Assembly (NCBI GenBank): GCA_903873585.1
Contig: CAIQOV010000043.1
Coordinates: 62,001-126,000 of the forward strand
DNA: 64,000 bases
Direction of reading: 5' to 3'
Source of the DNA: an uncultured Rhodobacterales bacterium
GTDB lineage: Bacteria; Pseudomonadota; Alphaproteobacteria; Rhodobacterales; Rhodobacteraceae
Part shown: one piece after another, positions 30,516 through 39,983 of the stretch
Position numbering within the stretch: position 1 is the stretch's first letter
Layout of the letters: every line of letters starts with the position of its first letter
Made by a program: the position numbers and the translations under genes
The notes under the pieces: generated by a model
Told to the model about the DNA's origin: nothing
Database searches by the model: none
Seen by the model: only the letters and a program-made list of their open reading frames with translations

Positions 30516-31528
30516 ACTTGCCCGTTGGTCAACAGCCAGTCAGCACTGGCGCGCAAGGCATTGGTGGGGGGTGTGAACTGTATCCCCATTTCGGCCCTTG
30601 CGCGGGCGTTGGACACTTTGGGCACTTGCCCCACCATGGGCAGAACCCCCTTCACTGCCGGATCAAACAGCGCCAATAAGCGCAGCAGAAACATCGGCGC
30701 GACCTTGGTCGGGATGCGGCGCTGCGGGTAAGTGGCTTTCAACTGGCGCGCCATATCGGGCATCGTCATAGCCCCCGCCGCCGCCAGATAGCGCTTGCCC
30801 GCCGTGTCTGGCCGCTCTGCCGCGCGCAGGTGCATTTCGGCCACATCACGCACATCGACGCATTCAAAGCCCAGCATCGGCACCATCGGGTCGCGCCCGC
30901 GCAGCAAGCGTTTGACCAAATCCATCGAGGTGCCAACATGCCCATCCAGCGGTTCCCCCAGAACCAATCCGGGGTTGATGCAGGTCAGCGCCATATCGGG
31001 TGCGGATGTCACAAAATCCCACGCCGCCTTTTCGGCCAAGGTTTTTGACATGGCATAGGCCGTGGTGCCCTTGGCCTTCAGATCGCACCAATCCGACTCG
31101 TCCTGCACACCGCGCTTGTTCTCGTCAAACACCGCCACGATGGAAGAGGTCACAACCGCCCGCCGCACGCCCGCAGCATAGGCGAACCGCAGCGCGCGAA
31201 GGGTGCCTTGCACGGCGGGCGTAATCAGGTCGGATGGGTCTTTGGGCTGCGCCATCGGGAAGGGGGATGCCATGTGCACCAACACCTGCGCGCCTGCGGC
31301 AGCCGATGCCCAGCCATCGTCAGATGTCAAATCCGTCTTGACGAAGCTAAGGTTCGCCAGTGCCGCCGCTGTCAGATGCGGAGCAAGGGCCTGTCGCACC
31401 TCTTCCGCGCGGTCAAGGCTGCGCAACGTGCCGCGCACGGCCCAGCCCGCAGCCAAGAACCGCAGGGTGACATGTTTGGCGATAAAGCCCGACACGCCAG
31501 TGATCAGGGCAAGCTTCTGTTGGGCCAT
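30512..31528 (-). CDS. NAD-dependent epimerase/dehydratase (dihydroflavonol reductase-like SDR)
   Basis: 338-aa extended short-chain dehydrogenase. Seen: KLALITGVSGFIAKHVTLRF (nucleotide binding), LVHMASPFPMAQPKDPSDLI, RAVVTSSIVAVFDE, the catalytic YAMSKTLAEK (Tyr-xxx-Lys), and INPGLVLGEPLDGHVGTSMD. Such proteins reduce aldehydes or 2-keto compounds with NADPH. Stop overlaps the convergent oxidoreductase stop in TTAA. Lies downstream of the putative mcd by 51 bp, same strand, so possibly co-transcribed. Substrate unknown. Confidence 0.85.
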   Translation of the reverse strand: MAQQKLALITGVSGFIAKHVTLRFLAAGWAVRGTLRSLDRAEEVRQALAPHLTAAALANLSFVKTDLTSDDGWASAAAGAQVLVHMASPFPMAQPKDPSDLITPAVQGTLRALRFAYAAGVRRAVVTSSIVAVFDENKRGVQDESDWCDLKAKGTTAYAMSKTLAEKAAWDFVTSAPDMALTCINPGLVLGEPLDGHVGTSMDLVKRLLRGRDPMVPMLGFECVDVRDVAEMHLRAAERPDTAGKRYLAAAGAMTMPDMARQLKATYPQRRIPTKVAPMFLLRLLALFDPAVKGVLPMVGQVPKVSNARARAEMGIQFTPPTNALRASADWLLTNGQV

Positions 31529-31579
31529 GCTGCCCTCCTATCCAAAAACATTCCCGCTTTAGATAAGAGCGCGCAGCGA

Positions 31580-33244
31580 TTAATCCAACAGGCGACGGGC
31601 GATCACATGGGCCTGAATCTCGGCAGCCCCTTCGAAGATCGACAAAATCCGCGCATCGCACAGCAAACGGCTGGCGACATATTCCAGCGCAAAGCCGTTG
31701 CCGCCGTGAATTTGTACGCCGTTGTCAGCGGCAGACCACGCCACCCGTGCCGCCAACAGCTTGGACATCCCCGCTTCCAGATCGCAGCGCTTGCCCAAGT
31801 CTTTTTGACGGGCGGCGTAATAGGTGATCTGGCGCGAGACGGCGATTTCCACCGCCATCATCGCCAGTTTTGCCGCCACGCGCGGGAATTCGATCAGGGG
31901 TTTGCCAAAGGCAATGCGGTCGCTGGCATAGCGCATCGCGGTTTCCATCGCGGCTTGCGCCACACCAATGGCGCGGGCAGCGGTTTGGATGCGCGCCGAT
32001 TCAAAGGTTTGCATCAACTGCTTGAACCCTTGCCCTGTCACCCCGCCCAGCAGGTTTTCACCCTTTACGGCAAACCCGTCAAAGGCCAGTTCATATTCTT
32101 TCATGCCACGATAGCCCAGAACCTTGATCTCGCCCCCCGTCATGCCAGCGGTGGGGAACAGGTTTTCCTCGGTGCCCGGCGTCTTTTCGGCCAGAAACAT
32201 GCTTAGGCCGCGATAATCCTTGGTGTCAGGATCGGTGCGCGCCATCAGCATCATCACATGGGCGCGCGAGGCGTGGGTGATCCATGTCTTGTTGCCCGTC
32301 ACCACCCAATCATCGCCCTGTTGCACCGCACGGGTGCGCAAAGCGCCAAGGTCGGACCCCGTGTTGGGTTCGGTGAAAACGGCGGTCGGCAAAATCTCTG
32401 CACTTGAAAGCTTGGGCAGCCAATAGGCCTTTTGCGCATCGGTTCCGCCACACAGGATCAGTTCTGCCGCAATCTCGCTGCGCGTGCCAAGCGATCCCAC
32501 GCCGATATACCCGCGCGACAGTTCTTCTGACACCACAACCATCGCCGATTTGGGCAGGCCAAAGCCGCCGTGCTCTTCGGGAATGGTTAGGCCAAACACG
32601 CCCATATCGGCCAGTTTGGTGATAATCTCCATCGGGATCAGGTCGTCGTTCAGATGCCAAGCATGGGCAAAGGGGGCGACCTCTTCATCACAAAAGCGGC
32701 GGAATTGGTCGCGGATCATCTCTAGCTCGTCATCCAGACCGGATGCGCCAAAGGTGGACGCGCCGTTTTGCGCCCGCATCAGGGCAACAAGCCGCATCTT
32801 GGCCCCATCGCCTGCGGCGGCGATCAGGGCCTGCGCTTCTTGCCCCGGAATATAGGGGGCAATGCCAAGATCAGCGGCGCGGGCCACTTCGTTCTGGCTC
32901 ATGGCAATGCCGCCCGCGATCTGGGCAAGGTATTCGCCAAAGCCCAGTTGCAGGATCAGGCCTTCCATCTCGGACAGCTTGCCTTGATCGGACAGCGTTT
33001 CCGCCCAGCCGCGCAACTGGGTCAAAGATTCAACATAGGTCGCAAGCCAAGCCAGCCCGTGGGCCGCATATTGGTGCTGATCCATTGCGGCGGAAGACAC
33101 TTTGCCCGCCACCGTCACCCGCACGGCCAAAGCTTGCCGCGCTGTGGCGAAATGCGCCTGCGCTTCGGCTAAGGCCGGGCCTGTCAGGGCCATCAGGTTC
33201 GACAAAAGCGGCGTCATAGACAGATCTTGACCATCGTGAGACAT
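31580..33244 (-). CDS. mcd: Acyl-CoA dehydrogenase, probable (2S)-methylsuccinyl-CoA dehydrogenase
   Basis: 554 aa, far longer than ordinary acyl-CoA dehydrogenases (about 380-390). The first 165 residues form a helical extension; the standard domain begins near LDDELEMIRDQFRRFCDEEV. Later: GFGLTIP-type loop TIPEEHGGFGLPKS, TAVFTEPNTGSDLGALRTRA, WVVTGNKTWITHASRA, ESARIQTAARAIGVAQAAME, and QIHGGNGFALEYVASRLLCD. An N-terminal extension of this size is the known mark of Mcd, which oxidises methylsuccinyl-CoA to mesaconyl-CoA in the ethylmalonyl-CoA pathway of Rhodobacteraceae. Name inferred from architecture. CAGAGGG precedes the ATG. Confidence 0.82.
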   Translation of the reverse strand: MSHDGQDLSMTPLLSNLMALTGPALAEAQAHFATARQALAVRVTVAGKVSSAAMDQHQYAAHGLAWLATYVESLTQLRGWAETLSDQGKLSEMEGLILQLGFGEYLAQIAGGIAMSQNEVARAADLGIAPYIPGQEAQALIAAAGDGAKMRLVALMRAQNGASTFGASGLDDELEMIRDQFRRFCDEEVAPFAHAWHLNDDLIPMEIITKLADMGVFGLTIPEEHGGFGLPKSAMVVVSEELSRGYIGVGSLGTRSEIAAELILCGGTDAQKAYWLPKLSSAEILPTAVFTEPNTGSDLGALRTRAVQQGDDWVVTGNKTWITHASRAHVMMLMARTDPDTKDYRGLSMFLAEKTPGTEENLFPTAGMTGGEIKVLGYRGMKEYELAFDGFAVKGENLLGGVTGQGFKQLMQTFESARIQTAARAIGVAQAAMETAMRYASDRIAFGKPLIEFPRVAAKLAMMAVEIAVSRQITYYAARQKDLGKRCDLEAGMSKLLAARVAWSAADNGVQIHGGNGFALEYVASRLLCDARILSIFEGAAEIQAHVIARRLLD

Positions 33245-33392
33245 GGCACCCTCTGGGATTCTACAATTTTAGCCGAGGTAGCGCGTTTGCAGGTGCAGCG
33301 CAATAATATTTTCCAAAAGAGTTTAAAAACGCAGCAATGTAACCCGAACCTGCGCGCTTACCTTTGGCGCACCTGCGCGCTAGAACGCTGCG

Positions 33393-34163
33393 ATGGATTT
33401 CTTCATGGCGCACCTAACCGCCCCTGCCTTTGCGGCTGCGATGGTGATCACCCTGTTCGCGGGATTTGTGAAGGGGGCTGTGGGTTTTGCCATGCCCATG
33501 ATCATGATGGCGGCGTTTTCATCTTTCCTGCCGCCCGAACTGGCGCTGGCGGGTTTGATCTTGCCCACCTTTGTCACCAACCTGACCCAAGCCTTCCGCC
33601 AAGGTTTGCAGCCCGCTTTGGGCACGGCGCGCATCTATTGGCGGATGTTGGTGGCGACGGTGGTGTTCATCGTGATCTCCGCCGCTTTCGTGCATGTTAT
33701 TCCGCACGCGCTGTTCTTGCTGCTGCTCGGCGTGCCGATTACGGCCTTTGCAATCGCCCAACTGGCAGGCGTGCAACTGGCGTTGAAATTGCAGCACCGC
33801 AGGCGGGCAGAGTGGATCTTGGGCGCGATTGGCGGGCTATACGGCGGGCTGTCGGGCATATGGGGGCCGCCCTTGCTGGTTTACCTTTTGTCAATAGGTG
33901 CCGACAAGCGCGAGACTGTGCGCGTGCAAGGTGTGGTCTTCTTGATCGGCGCGTTTGTCTTGCTGCTGGCCCATGTGCATTCGGGCGTGATCACGCTGGA
34001 AACGGGGGCGTTTTCTGTGGCGCTGACGGTGCCGGCGCAACTGGGGCAGATGGCGGGCACTTGGGTGCAAGACCGGCTGGACCAGCGCCGTTTTCGGCGC
34101 TGGACGCAAGGCTTGCTGGTGCTGACGGGCCTGAACTTGGCCCGTCTGGCGCTGATGGGTTAA
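33393..34163 (+). CDS. TSUP family (TauE/SafE) membrane permease
   Basis: 256 aa, seven to eight hydrophobic segments. Seen: [20 protein letters not shown] in the first half and [20 protein letters not shown] in the second, the two repeated half-motifs of the TSUP family, which exports sulfite, sulfoacetate or other organosulfur anions. Divergent from mcd, 148 bp apart, with no link to sulfur genes in view. Its TAA overlaps the convergent pckA stop in TTAA. Confidence 0.9.
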   Translation: MDFFMAHLTAPAFAAAMVITLFAGFVKGAVGFAMPMIMMAAFSSFLPPELALAGLILPTFVTNLTQAFRQGLQPALGTARIYWRMLVATVVFIVISAAFVHVIPHALFLLLLGVPITAFAIAQLAGVQLALKLQHRRRAEWILGAIGGLYGGLSGIWGPPLLVYLLSIGADKRETVRVQGVVFLIGAFVLLLAHVHSGVITLETGAFSVALTVPAQLGQMAGTWVQDRLDQRRFRRWTQGLLVLTGLNLARLALMG

Positions 34164-35755
34164 ATCGCTGCGGCTTTCACATCGTCGTCGATGAAGGGCA
34201 GGTATTGCGCGAAGTTGGCGGCAAACATCGCCACCAGGTTGCGGGCCTGCGCGTCATAATCGGCGGCAGACCCCCAAGTGCGGCGCGGGTCTAGCAGGGC
34301 GTCATCCACGCCTGCCACAGCCACCGGCACATCAAAGCCAAAGTTTGCATCCTTACGGAAGGGGACCGCATTCAGCGACCCGTCCAACGCCGCTGCCAGC
34401 AAGGCGCGGGTGGCCTTAATCGGCATGCGCTTGCCCACACCGTAGGCCCCACCTGTCCAGCCCGTATTCACCAGCCAACAGGTGGCCCCGTGCTTGGCGA
34501 TCTTTTCTTCCAGCAACTTGCCGTAAACTTCCGGCCTGCGCGGCATAAAAGGCGCGCCAAAACAGGTTGAAAAGGTGGGTTGCGGTTCTGTCACGCCGCG
34601 TTCCGTTCCTGCCACCTTAGAGGTGAAGCCCGACAAAAAGTGATACATCGCCTGCGCGGGGGTCAGGCGCGCGATGGGGGGCAACACGCCAAAGGCATCG
34701 CAGGTCAACATCACGACGTGCTTAGGGTGCCCGCCCAACCCCGTGGCCGAGGCGTTTGAGATATAGTCCAAAGGATAAGCACAGCGCGTGTTGGCGGTTA
34801 GGCTGTCATCCTCAAAGTCCAGCGCAAAGGTTTCGGGGTTGTGCACCATGTTTTCCACCACGGTGGCAAAGCGGTGGGTGGTGGCGAAAATCTCTGGCTC
34901 GGCCTCGGCCGAGAGGTTGATGGTTTTGGCGTAGCACCCACCTTCAAAGTTAAAGGTGCCACGGTCGCTCCACCCGTGTTCGTCATCGCCGATCAGCGTG
35001 CGCGATGGGTCGGCGGAGAGGGTGGTTTTGCCTGTGCCCGACAGGCCAAAGAACACCGCCGTGTCGACCGGATTGCCGATGGCATGGTTGGCGCTGCAAT
35101 GCATCGCCATCACGCCCTTTTCGGGCAGAAGATAGTTCAGCAGGGTAAAGACGGCCTTTTTATTCTCACCTGCGTAAGCGGTATTGGCGATCAAGATCAG
35201 CTTGCGGTCAAAGTTCAGAGCGATCACGGTTTCGCTGCGGCAACCGTGGCGGGCCGGATCGGCCTTGAAGGTGGGGCAGTTGATCACCGTCCACTCTGGC
35301 GCAAAGCTGTCGAGCTCGGCGCGTTCGGGGCGGCGCAGCAGGTGGCGGATGAACAGGCCGTGCCACGCCAGTTCTGTCACCATGCGCACATCGACACGGT
35401 GGATCGGGTCAGCGCCAGCGTAAAGATCCTGCACAAAGTAATCGCGGCCCTGCATATGGGCCAGCATATCGGCGTAAAGCTGGTCAAAGGCTAAGGGCGT
35501 CATGGGGGCGTTGTTTTCCCACCAGATCGTGCCTTCCACCGAAGGAGTGCGCACCACGAACTTGTCTTTGGGCGAGCGCCCCGTGAAACGCCCCGTTTCG
35601 CACAAAAACGCGCCCCCAAGGCCAAGCGTGCCTTCGCCGCGCTGCACGGCGGCGTTGACCAAGGCGGGTTCGATCTGGTTGTAATACACACGCCCCAGCC
35701 CCGAAATACCCTGATGCTCCAGCCGCATGGCCGGGTTCACGCGTCCTTCAGTCAT
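34160..35755 (-). CDS. pckA: Phosphoenolpyruvate carboxykinase (ATP)
   Basis: Gluconeogenic enzyme making PEP from oxaloacetate. 531 aa. Seen: [34 protein letters not shown], the P-loop [45 protein letters not shown], and [20 protein letters not shown] 35755 follows GGGAGC; the longer frame at 35773 would bury this site. Divergent from chvI across a 341-bp region holding two pairs of direct repeats, the usual position of pckA beside chvIG in alphaproteobacteria. Confidence 0.97.
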   Translation of the reverse strand: MTEGRVNPAMRLEHQGISGLGRVYYNQIEPALVNAAVQRGEGTLGLGGAFLCETGRFTGRSPKDKFVVRTPSVEGTIWWENNAPMTPLAFDQLYADMLAHMQGRDYFVQDLYAGADPIHRVDVRMVTELAWHGLFIRHLLRRPERAELDSFAPEWTVINCPTFKADPARHGCRSETVIALNFDRKLILIANTAYAGENKKAVFTLLNYLLPEKGVMAMHCSANHAIGNPVDTAVFFGLSGTGKTTLSADPSRTLIGDDEHGWSDRGTFNFEGGCYAKTINLSAEAEPEIFATTHRFATVVENMVHNPETFALDFEDDSLTANTRCAYPLDYISNASATGLGGHPKHVVMLTCDAFGVLPPIARLTPAQAMYHFLSGFTSKVAGTERGVTEPQPTFSTCFGAPFMPRRPEVYGKLLEEKIAKHGATCWLVNTGWTGGAYGVGKRMPIKATRALLAAALDGSLNAVPFRKDANFGFDVPVAVAGVDDALLDPRRTWGSAADYDAQARNLVAMFAANFAQYLPFIDDDVKAAAI

Positions 35756-35810
35756 TCTGCAAGCTCCCATCATCGCCAGACGGCGACTTCCTTGATTTCA
35801 ACCCTGACGG

Positions 35811-35848
35811 CCGGGCCAACAGCCGCCGCACAGACTCCGGGCCAACAG
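35811..35848. repeat. Direct repeat pair CCGGGCCAACAG
   Basis: Two perfect 12-bp copies, at 35811-35822 and 35837-35848, 26 bp start to start. They lie 56-93 bp before the pckA ATG and could be tandem binding sites for a regulator of pckA. Confidence 0.6.
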
Positions 35849-35907
35849 AGACGCGCAAATTCGCTATAACACGCAGATTTCAAACGGGAAAAGTGCTGAA
35901 TTGCGGC

Positions 35908-35940
35908 GTTAGCGCAACCATTCGTAGGTTAGCGCAACCA
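35908..35940. repeat. Direct repeat pair GTTAGCGCAACCA
   Basis: Two perfect 13-bp copies at 35908-35920 and 35928-35940, 20 bp start to start, so about two helical turns apart and on one face of the DNA. Each has a GCGC core flanked by GTTA and AACC, a LacI-family-like half palindrome. Almost midway between pckA and chvI, thus able to serve both promoters. Confidence 0.65.
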
Positions 35941-36096
35941 AATGCACGCCACGCTGATCTATGCGGCATTTTTGCCAGAATTGCACCAATGCAGCACGAA
36001 AAAGCCACAAAGTGTTAACTTAAGGGTTGCAATACCGTTCTAAAGAGCGGAATATCGCCCTCAATTAGACTAAATTACATAGATAGGACGCGCGCT

Positions 36097-36798
36097 ATGG
36101 CAAGAATTGCCCTTGTAGACGATGACCGCAATATTCTGACCTCGGTCGCGATGACGCTAGAGTCTGAAGGGTTTGAGGTGGAAACCTACAACGATGGCCA
36201 ATCAGCCCTAGACGCCTTTAGCCGGCGGATGCCCGACATGGCGGTGCTGGATGTGAAAATGCCACGGATGGATGGGATGGATCTGTTGCAGCGCCTGCGC
36301 GGCAAAACCCGCATTCCGGTGATCTTCCTAAGCTCGAAAGATGACGAGATTGACGAGGTTTTGGGCCTGCGCATGGGGGCCGATGATTATGTCAAAAAGC
36401 CCTTCAGCCAGCGCATTTTGCTGGAACGCATCCGCGCCCTGCTGCGCCGCCAAGACCCTAGCCCCGCCGAAGAGCTGGCCAATATCGAAGACCTGCGCAT
36501 CTTAGAACGCGGCCATCTGCGGATGGATCCGTTGCGCCATGCCGTAGAATGGAAAGGGCAAGAAGTCTCGTTGACTGTGACGGAATTTATGCTGCTGCAA
36601 ACCTTGGCCCAGCGGCCCGGCTTTGTGAAAAGCCGCGAGCAGTTGATGGATGTGGCCTATGACGATCAGGTCTATGTCGATGACCGCACCATTGACAGCC
36701 ATATCAAGCGGTTGCGCAAGAAGCTGCGCGGGGTGGATGACAATTTTAACGCCATCGAAACGCTGTATGGCATCGGCTATCGCTACATCGAAGAATGA
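36097..36798 (+). CDS. chvI: Response regulator ChvI
   Basis: 233-aa OmpR-family transcription regulator. Receiver domain residues 1-120: ALVDDDRNI with the acidic pair, phosphoacceptor Asp in [23 protein letters not shown], and lysine in YVKKPF. C-terminal winged helix from about 135: [46 protein letters not shown]. Controls envelope and exopolysaccharide genes in relatives; partner of ChvG, whose ATG overlaps its stop by four bases. Confidence 0.96.
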   Translation: MARIALVDDDRNILTSVAMTLESEGFEVETYNDGQSALDAFSRRMPDMAVLDVKMPRMDGMDLLQRLRGKTRIPVIFLSSKDDEIDEVLGLRMGADDYVKKPFSQRILLERIRALLRRQDPSPAEELANIEDLRILERGHLRMDPLRHAVEWKGQEVSLTVTEFMLLQTLAQRPGFVKSREQLMDVAYDDQVYVDDRTIDSHIKRLRKKLRGVDDNFNAIETLYGIGYRYIEE

Positions 36799-37916
36799 CC
36801 GCGATTTTCCACGGAAACCCGCCGAAAAGGCAAATCCGGCCCCACATGGCCCGTTGGCGCTGGGCGCGCGTGTCTTTGAGGCGCGTGCCTTTGGCGGGCC
36901 AGATTGTTTTGGCGAACTTGGTCGTGCTGGCGGTGGTTCTGGCGGGGATCTTTGCGGTTCGCGCAACTGGGCCAGTGCAGACAGCGCTGGTGTGCGCCGC
37001 AGCTTTTGCCGTTTGCATCGCCTTGTCGCTGGCCTTGGCCACGGCCATCACCCGCCCCTTAGCCGCCCTTGCCGCCGCAGCCGAGATTGGCCGTGGTCCG
37101 GGCGGGCGCACCATTGCGCCGGGTCGCGTGTGGATCCCCGACCTGTCCGCCCGATCGGATGAGATCGGCCGCCTGTCGGTCGCCCTGCGCGGCATGGTCA
37201 CGGCGCTGTGCGACCGAATCGACGCCAACGAACATTTTGCGGCCGATGTCAGCCATGAAATCAAAAACCCGCTTGCCAGCCTGCGCTCGGCCGTAGGTTC
37301 GCTGCGCATGGTCAGCAAGGTTGAACACCGCGAAAAACTGCTGGATGTCATCGACCATGACGTGCGCCGGTTGGATCGTTTGGTCAGCGACATTTCATCC
37401 GCCTCGCGGCTGGAATCTGATCTGGTGAAAGAAGAGGAAGAGGCGTTTAATCTGCGCAAGACCCTGCTTAGCCTAACCGACCATCTCTCAACGCAGGCGC
37501 AATGGAAAGGCGTAGACCTGATCACCGATTTTCCCGACCAACCCTTGAACCTTGTGGGGATAGAGGCGCGCTTGGCACAGGTGTTTGTCAACCTGATCAC
37601 CAACGCCATTTCCTTTTGTACCGCAGGCGATGCCGTGCGCATCTGGGCGCGTCGGCGCGAAAATCGGGTGCTGGTGGTGGTTGAAGACACGGGGCCGGGT
37701 ATTCCCGAACAGGCGCTGACCAAGGTGTTCCAGCGCTTTTACTCTGAACGCCCTGACAGCGACTTTGGCAATCACTCTGGCCTAGGGCTTGCCATATCCA
37801 AACAAATTGTCGAGGCGCATGGCGGTGTGATCTGGGCCGAAAACATCCGCGCTGACGGGGCCGACCCCCGCGCCGCCCCCTTGGGCGCGCGCTTTGTGGT
37901 GGGCCTGCCGGTATGA
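36795..37916 (+). CDS. chvG: Sensor histidine kinase ChvG, short form lacking a periplasmic domain
   Basis: 373 aa, while canonical ChvG is usually about 550-600 aa. Seen: two adjacent membrane segments (about residues 34-55 and 62-85) separated by only about 7 residues (ATGPVQT), then a HAMP-like linker, HisKA with phospho-histidine in [13 protein letters not shown], and a complete ATPase domain ([38 protein letters not shown]). The roughly 200-residue periplasmic sensor region expected between the membrane segments is missing, while the reading frame is intact. It overlaps chvI and hprK by four bases each, so translation is chained. Identity rests on the ChvI neighbour and order; the input it senses must differ. 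Confidence 0.9.
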   Translation: MTAIFHGNPPKRQIRPHMARWRWARVSLRRVPLAGQIVLANLVVLAVVLAGIFAVRATGPVQTALVCAAAFAVCIALSLALATAITRPLAALAAAAEIGRGPGGRTIAPGRVWIPDLSARSDEIGRLSVALRGMVTALCDRIDANEHFAADVSHEIKNPLASLRSAVGSLRMVSKVEHREKLLDVIDHDVRRLDRLVSDISSASRLESDLVKEEEEAFNLRKTLLSLTDHLSTQAQWKGVDLITDFPDQPLNLVGIEARLAQVFVNLITNAISFCTAGDAVRIWARRRENRVLVVVEDTGPGIPEQALTKVFQRFYSERPDSDFGNHSGLGLAISKQIVEAHGGVIWAENIRADGADPRAAPLGARFVVGLPV

Positions 37917-38332
37917 GCGCGCAAATCCTGCACGCCAGTTGCGTTGCGTGGCAAGGGCGTGGGGCGCTGATTCTGGGGCGCTCCGGTGCTGGCAAATCGG
38001 CGCTGGCGTTGCAACTGATGGCTTACGGTGCCGATCTTGTGGCTGACGACCGCACCGAATTGAACGCCGAAGACGATGTGTTGACAGCCCGCCCCCCCGC
38101 CACAATCGCGGGGCTGATCGAAGCGCGCGGCGTTGGCCTGCTGCGCGTTCCCTTTGTGCCACAGGCCGAAATTGCGCTGATCGTCGATCTGGATCAGACC
38201 GAAACCGACCGCTTGCCGCCGGAACGGCACCTTACTTTGCTTGGAATAAGCCGACCTTTGGTGCTGTCGGTGCCACAAGCCCATTTTCCTGCGGCCATTC
38301 TGTGCTATCTTAAGGCCTTACGTTTCGCCTGA
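37913..38332 (+). CDS. hprK: HPr kinase/phosphorylase, short alphaproteobacterial form
   Basis: 139-aa catalytic domain only, as in other alphaproteobacteria; Gram-positive enzymes are about 310 aa. Seen: P-loop [17 protein letters not shown] near residue 20, VADDRTEL, and [20 protein letters not shown]. Phosphorylates HPr on the regulatory serine and may also dephosphorylate it. The ATG overlaps the chvG stop. Together with chvIG and HPr it joins the two-component and phosphorelay systems. Confidence 0.94.
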   Translation: MSAQILHASCVAWQGRGALILGRSGAGKSALALQLMAYGADLVADDRTELNAEDDVLTARPPATIAGLIEARGVGLLRVPFVPQAEIALIVDLDQTETDRLPPERHLTLLGISRPLVLSVPQAHFPAAILCYLKALRFA

Positions 38333-38354
38333 CGGACGGCCCAAGTTTGACCCG

Positions 38355-39287
38355 ATGACTGACCCTTCAGAAAGCCTTAGCTTTCACCACCTTGTTCTAG
38401 TGACCGGCCCGTCCGGCGCTGGTCGGTCAACCGCATTTCACGCGCTGGAAGATCTGGGCTACGAGGTGATCGACAACCTGCCCCTAAGCCTGATCCCCCG
38501 CCTGCTTGATGGCCCCCCGCTCGATCGCCCCATCGCCTTGGGCCTTGATGTGCGCAACCGCGATTTCAGCGCCGCCGCTGCAATTGAACTTATTGACAGC
38601 CTTACCCGTGACCCGCGCGTGACGCTGGATGTGCTGTATCTTGATTGCGCGCCCGACATCTTGCAAACCCGCTACAACCAAACCCGCCGCCGCCACCCCT
38701 TAGCCGAGGCGCTTTCGCCAAGTGAGGGAATCGACCGCGAGATTGATCTTTTGATCCCGATTCGCGCCCGCGCCGATCATCTGATTGATACGTCAGACCT
38801 GTCACCCCACGACCTGAAAGCCGAAATCGCCCATTGGTTCACCCAAGGCACCGCCGCGCGCTTGGCCATTTCGGTGCAAAGTTTCAGCTACAAGCGCGGG
38901 CTGCCGCGCGGCGTTGACATGGTGTTTGATTGCCGATTCTTGGCGAATCCCCATTGGGTGCCCGACTTGCGCGAAAAAGATGGCCGCGACCCGCTGGTTT
39001 CGGCCTATGTGCAAGCCGACGCGAATTTTTCGTCTTTCTTTCAAAAACTCCAAGAAATCATCTTCATTTTGCTTCCCGCCCAGCTTGCAGAGGGCAAAGC
39101 CCACCTGACAATCGGCTTTGGTTGCACCGGCGGGCAGCACCGCTCTGTTGCAGTTGCAGAAAAATTGGCCAAAGTGCTTGCAGAAGCTGGCTGGCAGGTG
39201 TCAAAACGTCATCGAGAACTAGAGCGTCGGGGAACCTCCCCTTTGCTTGACGGGATCAGTGGCGAAACAGGGGTAGGTCGCGGGTGA
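38355..39287 (+). CDS. rapZ: RNase adapter protein RapZ
   Basis: 310 aa. N-terminal nucleotide-binding domain with [20 protein letters not shown] (the Walker lysine is arginine here, seen in related alphaproteobacterial proteins) and [10 protein letters not shown]-terminal domain with [38 protein letters not shown], and [20 protein letters not shown]. In E. coli it controls glucosamine-6-phosphate synthase through RNase E and small RNAs; in this order it belongs to the PTS regulatory operon. Its TGA overlaps the GTG start of the next gene. Confidence 0.95.
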   Translation: MTDPSESLSFHHLVLVTGPSGAGRSTAFHALEDLGYEVIDNLPLSLIPRLLDGPPLDRPIALGLDVRNRDFSAAAAIELIDSLTRDPRVTLDVLYLDCAPDILQTRYNQTRRRHPLAEALSPSEGIDREIDLLIPIRARADHLIDTSDLSPHDLKAEIAHWFTQGTAARLAISVQSFSYKRGLPRGVDMVFDCRFLANPHWVPDLREKDGRDPLVSAYVQADANFSSFFQKLQEIIFILLPAQLAEGKAHLTIGFGCTGGQHRSVAVAEKLAKVLAEAGWQVSKRHRELERRGTSPLLDGISGETGVGRG

Positions 39288-39682
39288 TCGGAGTTGTCAT
39301 CGTCGCACACGGTGGTCTGGCCAGAGAGTATCTCTTGGCCGTTGAACATGTTGTGGGCAAACAAAGTGATATGCAGGCCATCTCAATCGAGGATGACTGC
39401 AATCGCGATCAAAAGCAGGCCGAAATCTGTGATGCGGCCAATGCGGTCGACCACGGCGAAGGTGTGGTTGTCGTGACAGATATGTTCGGCGGCTCGCCCT
39501 CTAACCTGTCGCTGATGGCCGGATGTGCGGGGTCAGAGCGGCGGATTGTCTACGGTGCCAACCTGCCTATGCTGATCAAACTGGCCAAATCACGCGCCTT
39601 GCCGATCAACGAGGCGGTCACAGCCGCTTTGGAAGCGGGGCGCAAATACATCAACAGTCTTGATCTGGGCGTAGGGGCCTGA
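39284..39682 (+). CDS. PTS EIIA component, mannose type
   Basis: 132 aa EIIA(Man)-type phosphocarrier. Seen: [17 protein letters not shown] with the phosphorylatable His near residue 9-10, [16 protein letters not shown], and [16 protein letters not shown]. No sugar-transport IIB/IIC/IID is encoded nearby, so it acts in regulation. The GTG start overlaps the rapZ stop and HPr follows 3 bp later. In rhizobia the counterpart is called ManX or EIIA(Man). Confidence 0.93.
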   Translation: MIGVVIVAHGGLAREYLLAVEHVVGKQSDMQAISIEDDCNRDQKQAEICDAANAVDHGEGVVVVTDMFGGSPSNLSLMAGCAGSERRIVYGANLPMLIKLAKSRALPINEAVTAALEAGRKYINSLDLGVGA

Positions 39683-39685
39683 CAC

Positions 39686-39955
39686 ATGGCCCAGCTTTCG
39701 CTTTTGATCGTGAATGAAAAAGGGCTGCACGCCCGTGCTTCGGCGAAATTTGTTGAAGTGGTGGAAGAGTTTGACGCCGCAGCACAGGTAACGCGCGATG
39801 GCATGACGGTGTCGGGTGACAGCATCATGGGGCTTTTGATGTTGGCAGCCTCGCGCGGAACCACTATTGAGGTGGAAACAAGCGGCCCTCAGTCTGAGGC
39901 GCTTGGCATGGCGCTGACCGCATTGGTGGCCGATCGCTTTGGCGAAGACCGCTAA
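39686..39955 (+). CDS. ptsH: Phosphocarrier protein HPr
   Basis: 89 aa. Seen: NEKGLHARASAKFVEVV with the phosphocarrier histidine, and GDSIMGLLMLAASRGTTIEVE with the serine that HprK phosphorylates. Starts 3 nt after the EIIA gene. No Enzyme I gene is present in the window; a nitrogen-type EI elsewhere is expected from the usual alphaproteobacterial layout. Confidence 0.95.
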   Translation: MAQLSLLIVNEKGLHARASAKFVEVVEEFDAAAQVTRDGMTVSGDSIMGLLMLAASRGTTIEVETSGPQSEALGMALTALVADRFGEDR

Positions 39956-39983
39956 GCGGTTTGCAAGGGAAGGCGGACGGCTC

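Larger units (their letters stand above)
35756..36096. promoter_or_regulatory. pckA-chvI divergent control region
   Basis: 341 bp with no gene, between two divergent starts. It holds two pairs of perfect direct repeats (listed separately) and an AT-rich stretch before chvI (35995-36090). The chvI ATG is preceded by AGGA. Promoters for both pckA and the chvI operon must lie here; their exact -35/-10 elements are not certain. Confidence 0.6.
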
